Part shown: positions 1 to 5,122 of the stretch, in pieces
How the letters are laid out: every line of letters starts with the position of its first letter
How positions within the stretch are numbered: position 1 is the first letter of the stretch
Assembly (NCBI GenBank): GCA_947505915.1
Contig: CANNNH010000057.1
Coordinates: 1-7,962, forward strand
Direction of reading: 5' to 3'
Source of the DNA: Comamonadaceae bacterium
GTDB lineage: Bacteria; Pseudomonadota; Gammaproteobacteria; Burkholderiales; Burkholderiaceae
DNA: 7,962 nt
Notes under the pieces: model-generated
What the model was told of the DNA's origin: nothing
What the model saw: the letters and a program-made list of their open reading frames with translations, nothing else
Database searches by the model: none
Translations under genes and position numbers: made by a program

Positions 1-728
1 GCAAACTCACCTTTGCTGCGCTGTGCAGAAGCGTCAAGCCATGAGCTGAGCCTGTCTGCGCGCATCACCGCCACCTCTTCAAACTGCTTGGTGAGTTCGC
101 GCCCAACGCTGAGCATTCGCTCACCCAGCAAAGCCATGTCCTTGGCGACTGCTTCAATCCGATGCGGGGCTTCTAAAAAAACCTGAGCCCGTGACTCTTG
201 CGCCATCGCTTGAATGGCAGTTTGACGCTCTTGTGATTTGCTGGGCAAGAAACCTAAAAAGACAAAACTACCGTCGCCTAGGCAGCCACTCACACTCAGC
301 AACGTGGTGACACTGCTGGGGCCAGGAATAGGGATGACCCGAAAACCTGCTGCTTGAACCACGGCCACCAACTTTGCGCCTGGGTCGCTGATCGCCGGTG
401 TACCTGCGTCACTTAAATAGGCCACCCGTTGACCGCTTTGCAATCGCAAAATCACCTGCTCTGCGGCGCTAGTCTCATTGTGTTGATGCAGGGCCAAAAA
501 AGCACTCGATGGTTTGTCTATGCCATAGCCACGCAGCAAGCTCTGGCTGTGGCGCGTGTCTTCGCAAGCCATGGCATCGACCAGCGTCAGCACATGCAAA
601 GCCCGCAGGCCCATGTCCGCCAAATTGCCAATGGGCGTGGCCAGTACATACAGGCAGGCTGGCGGATGCGCTTGTGAAGCGCTGGCATCGTGGGCTGCCA
701 CTAACGCGGAATCAAAACGTTGAACCAA
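1..728 (-). CDS. rsmI: 16S rRNA (cytidine1402-2'-O)-methyltransferase RsmI, C-terminus beyond window
   Basis: I translated this gene by hand from the minus strand; it is open for 242 codons without a frameshift and runs off the left edge, so roughly the last 40-60 residues are missing. The SAM-dependent tetrapyrrole-methylase fold is clear: LYVLATPIGNLADM at residues 26-39, ACEDTR at 54-59, the hallmark LSDAGTPAISDPG at 105-117, PIPGPSS at 133-139, LGFLPSK at 158-164, EAPHR at 186-190 and GRELTKQFEEV at 209-219. The family 2'-O-methylates C1402 in the decoding centre of 16S rRNA. No in-frame ATG lies before the first catalytic motif, so the start is a non-ATG codon. I chose TTG (728-726) because a good AGAGG lies six bases upstream; a GTG at 701-699 is the alternative and has no such site. 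It diverges from yraN, and the two start codons share base 728. Confidence 0.95.
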   Translation of the reverse strand, partial: MVQRFDSALVAAHDASASQAHPPACLYVLATPIGNLADMGLRALHVLTLVDAMACEDTRHSQSLLRGYGIDKPSSAFLALHQHNETSAAEQVILRLQSGQRVAYLSDAGTPAISDPGAKLVAVVQAAGFRVIPIPGPSSVTTLLSVSGCLGDGSFVFLGFLPSKSQERQTAIQAMAQESRAQVFLEAPHRIEAVAKDMALLGERMLSVGRELTKQFEEVAVMRADRLSSWLDASAQRSKGEF

Positions 729-1102
729 TGAACACCTCTTTACCTGTACCCAACACCAAGCAACGCGGCGATGCTGCCGAGCAACGCGCCTTGCGGCATT
801 TGCTAGACCATGGCCTGACGCTGCTTGCCTCTAACTACCGCACGCCTGGGCGAGGCGGCGGAGAAATTGACCTGATTGTGCGCGAGCGCGATGGGACTTT
901 GGTGTTCGTCGAGGTCAGGGCTCGCGCCAGAGACGATTTTGGGGGAGCGGGTGCCAGCATCAGCGCCACCAAGCGAAAACGTATTGTCTTTGCGGCCAGA
1001 CACTTTTTGCGCAGGTATCCAACCCCCCCTCCATGCCGCTTTGATGCAGTGCTGCTGCAAGCAGATCGCTTGATCTGGCTCAAAGCCGCGTTTGAGGCGT
1101 GA
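728..1102 (+). CDS. yraN: YraN family (UPF0102) endonuclease-fold protein
   Basis: The protein has 124 residues, the normal length for UPF0102/YraN. It has the Holliday-junction-resolvase-like PD-(D/E)xK core: an N-terminal helix with RGDAAEQRA (13-21), NYRTPGRGGGEIDLI (36-50) with the conserved Asp48, and VFVEVRARA (59-67) where Glu62 and Arg64 stand in for the usual E-x-K, a substitution I recall from other betaproteobacterial members. A basic stretch KRKR (82-85) and PPCRFD (101-106) complete the family pattern. The biological role is unknown; nuclease activity is inferred from the fold only. The reading frame stays open upstream to 509, but that part is antisense to rsmI and unlike YraN, so the ATG at 728 is used. 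No good Shine-Dalgarno precedes it. It sits between rsmI and a SIS isomerase, as in E. coli and Pseudomonas. Confidence 0.92.
   Translation: MNTSLPVPNTKQRGDAAEQRALRHLLDHGLTLLASNYRTPGRGGGEIDLIVRERDGTLVFVEVRARARDDFGGAGASISATKRKRIVFAARHFLRRYPTPPPCRFDAVLLQADRLIWLKAAFEA
735..741 (-). promoter_or_regulatory. Shine-Dalgarno that decides the TTG start of rsmI
   Basis: Read on the minus strand, this is AAAGAGG, six bases before the TTG codon at 728-726. It is the only purine-rich ribosome-binding site near the rsmI N-terminus and is the reason to prefer TTG over the internal GTG. It lies inside the first codons of the divergent yraN gene, so both strands are used here. Confidence 0.6.
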
Positions 1103-1126
1103 AAGGATTTTGTCAATCTGCAAAGG

Positions 1127-1132
1127 TATGAT
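1127..1132 (+). promoter_or_regulatory. Candidate -10 element for a leaderless SIS-isomerase transcript
   Basis: TATGAT matches the -10 consensus at five of six positions and ends exactly six bases before the ATG at 1139, so transcription would begin on or next to the start codon. No -35 box is found at 16-18 bp spacing (the TTGTCA at 1110-1115 is only 11 bp away). The nearest purine-rich stretch (AAAGG, 1122-1126) is 12 bases from the ATG, too far for a good ribosome-binding site. This would be an internal promoter downstream of yraN. Confidence 0.4.
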
Positions 1133-1138
1133 TGACTC

Positions 1139-1738
1139 ATGTTAGAGCAACGCATAGAGCAGCAGTTCATCGACAGCGCTGACCTGAAATACCAGTCGGC
1201 CCAAACTTTAAGCAAACCCATCGCCGCAGCTGTGGGAGCACTCCTGATGTGTGTCACTGGCGGCGGCAAAGTCATGGCCTGTGGCAACGGCGGTTCAGCG
1301 GCAGATGCGCAACACTTTGCCGCAGAGTTTGTCGGACGTTTTGAGCGTGAACGCCCTGAGCTTGGTGCGATTGCCCTGTCTACCGACAGTTCCATCATTA
1401 CCGCGATCGCCAACGACTACAACTTTGATCAAATTTTTTCCAAACAAGTGCGGGCTTTGGGGCAACCCGGTGATGTTTTGTTGGCCATCTCCACCAGCGG
1501 CAATTCCCGCAATGTGCTGGCCGCCATCGAGGCTGCCCATGAAAGAGATTTGATCGTGGTGGCGCTCACCGGCAAGGGCGGCGGCAAAATTACGCAGCTG
1601 TTGCGCGAGACGGACGTTCATGTTTGTGTGCCCCACGATCGCACGGCGAGAATTCAAGAAGTTCATTTGCTGGTGTTGCACTGTTTGTGCGACGGGGTGG
1701 ACAGTCAGTTGTTAGGTGAACAGGAGAACCCATCATGA
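1139..1738 (+). CDS. gmhA: SIS-domain phosphoheptose isomerase (GmhA type) / DiaA homologue
   Basis: This 199-residue single SIS-domain protein matches the GmhA/DiaA family in length and along its whole sequence: [17 protein letters not shown] (48-64), RFERERP (67-73), [20 protein letters not shown] (89-108), [13 protein letters not shown] (111-123), ALTGKGGGK (142-150) and [15 protein letters not shown] (171-185). GmhA isomerises sedoheptulose 7-phosphate to D-glycero-D-manno-heptose 7-phosphate, the first step towards LPS heptose. DiaA binds DnaA and stimulates replication initiation in E. coli. The GmhA metal/catalytic residues appear intact here (His59, Glu63, Gln173, His181), whereas as I recall E. 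coli DiaA has Ser and Asn at two of these places. The gene position next to yraN and a BON lipoprotein is that of E. coli diaA, but in Pseudomonas aeruginosa the gene at this position is called gmhA and is closer in sequence as I remember it. Its stop overlaps the next start by four bases (ATGA), so translation is probably coupled. Confidence 0.88.
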   Translation: MLEQRIEQQFIDSADLKYQSAQTLSKPIAAAVGALLMCVTGGGKVMACGNGGSAADAQHFAAEFVGRFERERPELGAIALSTDSSIITAIANDYNFDQIFSKQVRALGQPGDVLLAISTSGNSRNVLAAIEAAHERDLIVVALTGKGGGKITQLLRETDVHVCVPHDRTARIQEVHLLVLHCLCDGVDSQLLGEQENPS

Positions 1739-2376
1739 AATCATCTTTTGTCGTCAAAGCCGTCAGTGGCTTGTTGCTGGTCTGTACCTTGAGCGCTTGT
1801 GCGCCTTTGATGATTGCCGGCGTAGCAGGCACGGCCATGGTGGCCAGCGACCGACGCACTTCGGGCGCTCAACTCGAAGATGAATCGATTGAGTTGCGTG
1901 CGCAGGCACGCATTCGTGACAACTTGGGTGAGCGTGTACATGTGAATGTCACCAGTTTCAACCGGCAGGTCTTGCTCACTGGCGAAGTCACCGCCGAGAA
2001 GGACCGCCAAGCTGTGTTGCAACTGGTCGAGCGAATTGAAAATGTCAAAGCCGTGGTGAACGAGTTGGCCGTCATGCCCTTGTCCAATTTGTCTGAGCGC
2101 TCCAACGACTTGCTGATCGTCGCCAAAGTCAAAGCCAGCTTTATTGACAGCCGTGACTTGTTCGCCAGTGCCTTCAAGGTTGTGACCGAGCGCGGCACGG
2201 TCTATTTGATGGGCCGCGTTACCCAGCGCGAAGCCACCAGCGCAACCCAAGTGACACGCAATGTTGGAGGCGTGAACAAAGTCGTGCGCTTGTTTGAGGT
2301 CATCAGCGAGGACGAACTGCGCAACCTGTTGCCCCCACCGGCGCCACCGGCGGAGACGGCCAAGCCTGCCAAGTAA
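1735..2376 (+). CDS. BON-domain outer-membrane lipoprotein (DolP/YraP family)
   Basis: The 213-residue product begins with a lipoprotein signal peptide: KSSFVVK, a hydrophobic stretch, and the lipobox LSAC with the acylated cysteine at residue 22. Position +2 is Ala, not Asp, so the Lol rule predicts the outer membrane, facing the periplasm. Two BON domains follow, roughly residues 50-115 and 125-190, each with the typical glycine in a beta strand (LLTGEV at 80-85, YLMGRV at 157-162) and a VxxVxN or GVNKVV turn. A short Pro/Ala-rich tail (about 200-213) ends the protein. E. coli DolP (YraP) has the same signal peptide and double-BON layout, binds anionic phospholipid at division sites and supports envelope integrity; a similar role is inferred. 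A good AGGAG (1722-1726) lies eight bases before the ATG, and the ATGA overlap with the isomerase gene suggests one operon. It converges on the next gene with only six bases between stop codons. Confidence 0.9.
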   Translation: MKSSFVVKAVSGLLLVCTLSACAPLMIAGVAGTAMVASDRRTSGAQLEDESIELRAQARIRDNLGERVHVNVTSFNRQVLLTGEVTAEKDRQAVLQLVERIENVKAVVNELAVMPLSNLSERSNDLLIVAKVKASFIDSRDLFASAFKVVTERGTVYLMGRVTQREATSATQVTRNVGGVNKVVRLFEVISEDELRNLLPPPAPPAETAKPAK

Positions 2377-2382
2377 AGGTAT

Positions 2383-3288
2383 TTAGCGCAAGCGCTTGAT
2401 AAGGCTAGAGGTATCAAAGCGCTTGCCGCCCATGGCTTGCACATCGGCGTAAAACTGGTCGACCAAGGCCGTCACTGGCACACGTGCACCGTTGCGCTTG
2501 GCTTCGTCTATCACCAGCCCCAAGTCTTTGCGCATCCAGTCGACCGCAAAGCCAAAGTCAAACTTGTCGGCCACCATGGTTTTGCCACGGTTGTCCATTT
2601 GCCAGCTTTGCGCTGCACCTTTGCCAATCACTTCCAACACCTGCTCCATGTTCAGGCCAGCTTTCATGCCAAAGGCAATGCCCTCGGAGAGGCCTTGCAC
2701 CAAACCAGCAATGCAAACTTGGTTGACCATTTTGGTGAGCTGTCCCGCACCGCTCTCGCCCATCAAGGTGAAAGCTTTGGAGAATGCCATGCCCACAGGC
2801 TTGGCGCGCTCAAAAGCAGCGGACTCGCCGCCGCACATGACGGTCAACATGCCGTTGATGGCGCCAGCCTCACCGCCTGAAACAGGCGCATCGACAAAAT
2901 GCACACCCTTGGTTTTGGCAGCTGCAAATAATTCGCGGGCTACATTGGCCGAGGCGGTGGTGTGGTCGATCAGCAGGGCGCCTGCCTTGGTACCAGCCAA
3001 GGCGCCATCGGCACCCAACATGACGGCACGCAAGTCATCGTCATTGCCCACACAACAAAACACCATGTCCGCGCCAAGGGCAGCTTCACGCGGTGTGGGC
3101 GCGCTGGCGTGGCCAGAGAACTCGGCGCACCATTCTTTGGCCTTGGCAGGGTTGCGGTTGTAGACGGTCACATGGTGGCCGGCCAGCGCCAAATGGCCTG
3201 CCATGGGGTAGCCCATGACACCGAGGCCAATGAAAGCCACTTTGGTGGGGGTGCTGGGTTCGTAGGTTTTGGGGTTGGTGCGGGCCAT
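2383..3288 (-). CDS. NAD(P)-dependent beta-hydroxyacid dehydrogenase, tartronate semialdehyde reductase-like
   Basis: The 301-residue protein is a full-length member of the 3-hydroxyisobutyrate / 6-phosphogluconate dehydrogenase superfamily. The Rossmann motif is FIGLGVMGYPMAGHLA (19-34); strand 2 ends in YNRN (43-46), where Arg instead of an acidic residue suggests NADPH rather than NADH. The substrate-binding signature DAPVSGGEAGA is at 133-143, the catalytic-lysine segment GQLTKMVNQ at 182-190 (Lys186) and the C-terminal helical KDLGL at 254-258. The DAPVSGG plus GQLTKMVNQ pattern is typical of tartronate semialdehyde reductases (GarR/GlxR), which make D-glycerate; 3-hydroxyisobutyrate dehydrogenase or succinic semialdehyde reductase is possible. 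About 10 extra residues precede the Rossmann fold. AGGAAAG (3304-3298) lies upstream of the ATG. It follows the PilT-like gene by 43 bases on the same strand, so they may be co-transcribed. Glycolate metabolism is suggested by glcD 1.8 kb away, but this is inference. Confidence 0.85.
   Translation of the reverse strand: MARTNPKTYEPSTPTKVAFIGLGVMGYPMAGHLALAGHHVTVYNRNPAKAKEWCAEFSGHASAPTPREAALGADMVFCCVGNDDDLRAVMLGADGALAGTKAGALLIDHTTASANVARELFAAAKTKGVHFVDAPVSGGEAGAINGMLTVMCGGESAAFERAKPVGMAFSKAFTLMGESGAGQLTKMVNQVCIAGLVQGLSEGIAFGMKAGLNMEQVLEVIGKGAAQSWQMDNRGKTMVADKFDFGFAVDWMRKDLGLVIDEAKRNGARVPVTALVDQFYADVQAMGGKRFDTSSLIKRLR
2389..2425. repeat. Imperfect inverted repeat at the convergent gene ends
   Basis: CAAGCGCTTGATA (2389-2401) is the reverse complement of TATCAAAGCGCTTG (2412-2425) apart from one extra A, giving a 13-bp stem with a 10-base loop. 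It lies in the last codons of the minus-strand dehydrogenase (encoding KRFDTSSLIKRLR) and just beyond the stop of the BON lipoprotein. Each arm also contains the palindrome AAGCGCTT. No T-run follows on either strand, so this is not a classical intrinsic terminator, but it could form a 3' hairpin in both converging transcripts. Confidence 0.5.
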
Positions 3289-3331
3289 GGGTGAAAACTT
3301 TCCTGAAAACTGAGTTGTTCTATCTTAGCCA

Positions 3332-4339
3332 TCAAGCGTGTCGTGCCAGCTCGCTGGTTGAAATCACGCCTTGGGCTTGCAATTTCGCGAGGCTTTGCGC
3401 CAAGGTCTGCATACCCCACTGTGCGCCGGTTTGCAAGGCGTTGGGCAGTTGGGCGGCCTTGTTGTCGCGGATCATTTGCCGCACAGCAGGGCTGGCATAA
3501 AGCACTTCATGGGCGGCCACACGCCGCGTGCCATCGGCGCTTTTGCACAAGACCTGATGCACGATACCCAACAACGACAGGCTGAGTTGCTGGCGAACCA
3601 GGGCTTTTGTTTCACCAGGGAAGACGTCCACCAAGCGCTCAATCGCTTGGGTGGCGCTGCGGGTGTGCAGCGTGGCCAACACCAAGTGCCCTGTTTCGGC
3701 GGCTCGCAAGGCCAGTTCAATGGTGGGCAGGTCGCGCAATTCGCCCACCAAAATGACATCAGGGTCTTGGCGCAACGCGGCGCGTAAAGCCGTGGCGAAG
3801 TCCGCACTGTGACCTGGCACATTGCGCTGCTGCACCAAGCTGCTTTGGCTGTAGTGCACAAACTCGATGGGGTCTTCAAGGGTCAGGATGTGCAAAGGCT
3901 GGGTCCGGTTGAGGTGGGCCAGCAGGGCTGCCAAGGTAGTGGACTTACCGGAACCCGTGGCACCGGTTACCAGTAGCAAGCCGTTGGGATGTTGCAGCCA
4001 CTGCGTCAGGCAGGTGGGTGTGTCCAAGTCCTGCAAAAGGGGAATCTGCTCGGGGATGCAGCGCCACACGCTGGACCAACCACGCGCCTGTTCAAACACA
4101 TTCACCCGAAAGCGGCCAAGGCCTGCGAGGGCGACTGCGGCGTCATGGTCTTGCGCCATCCAGTCAGGTAGAAGTGCCTTCAGTTCTTTCGCCATGAGGT
4201 CGCTAAGGAGGGTGCTGTCATCCAGAGCTTGAAGTTCCCCCAGCACCCTTGCCATGGGTGGTGAGCCCGCGCTCAAATGCAGGTCTGAGCCGCCAAGTGC
4301 GAGGGTTTGGGCAAGCCAATTTTCAATGCAAGGGTTCAT
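3332..4339 (-). CDS. PilT/YggR-like type IV pilus retraction ATPase paralogue
   Basis: The 335-residue product is a GspE/PilT-family secretion ATPase. It has an N-terminal PAS-like part with SDLHLSAGSPPM (18-29), GRFRVNVFEQARG (75-87), Walker A GATGSGKST (126-134), the Asp box TLEDPIEF (153-160), Walker B DPDVILVGELRD (192-203) with Glu200, the His box AETGHLVLATLHT (214-226) and the C-terminal segment AVRQMIRD (285-292) where classical PilT has AIRNLIRE. Catalytic motifs look intact, so ATPase activity is expected at the cytoplasmic base of a pilus or related machine. The Walker A (GATGSGKST rather than GPTGSGKST), TLEDP and LVLATLHT wording and the position beside yggS resemble E. coli YggR more than canonical PilT, so it may be a second paralogue. 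No pilU follows; a dehydrogenase gene comes 43 bases downstream. It diverges from yggS across 26 bases and has no evident Shine-Dalgarno. Confidence 0.88.
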   Translation of the reverse strand: MNPCIENWLAQTLALGGSDLHLSAGSPPMARVLGELQALDDSTLLSDLMAKELKALLPDWMAQDHDAAVALAGLGRFRVNVFEQARGWSSVWRCIPEQIPLLQDLDTPTCLTQWLQHPNGLLLVTGATGSGKSTTLAALLAHLNRTQPLHILTLEDPIEFVHYSQSSLVQQRNVPGHSADFATALRAALRQDPDVILVGELRDLPTIELALRAAETGHLVLATLHTRSATQAIERLVDVFPGETKALVRQQLSLSLLGIVHQVLCKSADGTRRVAAHEVLYASPAVRQMIRDNKAAQLPNALQTGAQWGMQTLAQSLAKLQAQGVISTSELARHA

Positions 4340-4365
4340 GGGATGGGTCTTGTTACAGTCCCATC
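4340..4365. promoter_or_regulatory. 26-bp divergent start region between the pilT-like gene and yggS
   Basis: The whole gap between two divergent ATGs is 26 bases and has no Shine-Dalgarno in either direction. For yggS, TGTTACAGT (4351-4359) reads as an extended -10 (TG-n-TACAGT) ending six bases before the ATG at 4366. On the other strand TAACAA (4355-4350) could be a weak -10 ten bases before the ATG at 4339; the two boxes overlap. A 6-bp dyad, GATGGG (4342-4347) and CCCATC (4360-4365), brackets them and could be an operator or chance. No -35 match was found. Confidence 0.4.
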
Positions 4366-5055
4366 ATGGATGAACTGAGCAGTCGATATCAAGGGTTAAG
4401 TGAACGCATCACACAAGCGGTGTTGCAAGCGGGTCGCCAACCCCACAGCGTGCAACTGCTGGCTGTGTCCAAAACCTTCCCCGCCGATCAAGTCGCCGCC
4501 GTCGCCGCCTTGGGCCAGCGCGACTTTGGCGAAAACTATGTGCAAGAAGGCGTGGACAAAATCGCGGCACTTCAAACTGTGGCGGGCTTGGTGTGGCATT
4601 GCATCGGCCCTTTGCAAAGCAACAAAACCCGCTTGGTGGCCGAGCATTTTGATTGGGTGCACAGTGTGGACCGTCTGAAAATCGCCCAGCGCTTGAGCGA
4701 ACAACGCCCCGCCCATTTGCCACCGTTGCAAGTGTGTTTGCAAATCAACATCGATGGCGGTAGCACCAAAGCCGGTGTTGCACCCGCTGATGCGCTGGCC
4801 TTGGCGCAAGCAGTGTCGGCCTTGCCGCGACTGGCCTTGCGCGGCCTCATGACCATCCCCGATCCGGTAGCGGGTTTTGACGCACAGGTGGCGGTGCATG
4901 CCCAAGCCAAGCGCTTGTTTGATGAACTGCAAACCGCCTTAGGCTTGCCGCACTTTGACACCTTGTCCATGGGCATGAGCGCAGACCTAGAGGCCGCTGT
5001 GCAAGCCGGCAGCACCATGGTGAGGGCGGGTACGGCGGTGTTTGGGGCGCGGTAA
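4366..5055 (+). CDS. yggS: YggS/PLPBP family pyridoxal-phosphate homeostasis protein
   Basis: The 229-residue protein is a full-length YggS/PROSC (PLPBP) family member with an alanine-racemase-like TIM barrel. The PLP lysine is in LLAVSKTFP (Lys36). Other hallmarks are FGENYVQEG (54-62), WHCIGPLQSNKT (77-88), NIDGGSTKAG (128-137), RGLMTIPDP (159-167), LSMGMSADLEAAV (200-212) and GSTMVRAGTAVFGAR (215-229), the last two binding the cofactor phosphate in known structures. The usual Phe in WHFIGPLQ is Cys79 here. The family has no known catalytic reaction; it buffers PLP and affects amino- and keto-acid pools. The frame is open upstream to 4249, but that part is antisense to the pilT-like gene and unlike YggS, so the ATG at 4366 is right. 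Pairing with a pilT/yggR gene is conserved in many proteobacteria. Probably transcribed alone, with a possibly leaderless start. Confidence 0.95.
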   Translation: MDELSSRYQGLSERITQAVLQAGRQPHSVQLLAVSKTFPADQVAAVAALGQRDFGENYVQEGVDKIAALQTVAGLVWHCIGPLQSNKTRLVAEHFDWVHSVDRLKIAQRLSEQRPAHLPPLQVCLQINIDGGSTKAGVAPADALALAQAVSALPRLALRGLMTIPDPVAGFDAQVAVHAQAKRLFDELQTALGLPHFDTLSMGMSADLEAAVQAGSTMVRAGTAVFGAR

Positions 5056-5062
5056 ACAAGCC

Positions 5063-5122
5063 GTTATCGCGAGCGCAGCGAAGCGATCTGGTTTGCTTCG
5101 GCCTTTCAGGCCTCGCAATGAC
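5063..5122. repeat. 60-bp foldback (REP/MITE-like) intergenic element
   Basis: Outer arms GTTATCGCGAG (5063-5073) and CTCGCAATGAC (5112-5122) are inverted copies matching at nine of eleven bases. Inside are a second stem, CGAAGC (5079-5084) with GCTTCG (5095-5100), and a tight perfect hairpin GGCCT-TTC-AGGCC (5100-5112). The element fills most of the gap between the convergent yggS and glcD genes and ends directly at the glcD stop codon. Read on the minus strand it starts GTCATTGCGAGGCC, a wording I recognise from memory as a short interspersed palindromic repeat seen in many bacterial genomes. No transposase is nearby. It could also end transcription from both sides, but no T-run follows. 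Confidence 0.7.

Noticed and set aside
509..727. In-frame upstream extension of yraN (73 codons)
   Set aside because: It is antisense to the conserved rsmI N-terminus, does not resemble YraN, and the ATG at 728 gives the family's usual length.
1110..1132. TTGTCA (1110-1115) as a -35 box for TATGAT (1127-1132)
   Set aside because: The spacer is only 11 bp, too short for a sigma-70 promoter.
1128..1145. Five-codon upstream frame overlapping the SIS-isomerase start, and a similar three-codon frame at 7777-7788 before the FAH gene
   Set aside because: Both ATGs arise from the -10-like hexamers; with no ribosome-binding site at proper spacing they are more likely chance than regulatory leader peptides.
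2492..3163. Plus-strand open frame (223 codons) opposite the dehydrogenase
   Set aside because: It is an antisense shadow rich in Pro, Ser and Ala; the dehydrogenase motifs on the minus strand are intact along the whole stretch.
4249..4365. In-frame upstream extension of yggS (39 codons)
   Set aside because: It is antisense to the pilT-like gene; the YggS family begins close to the ATG at 4366.
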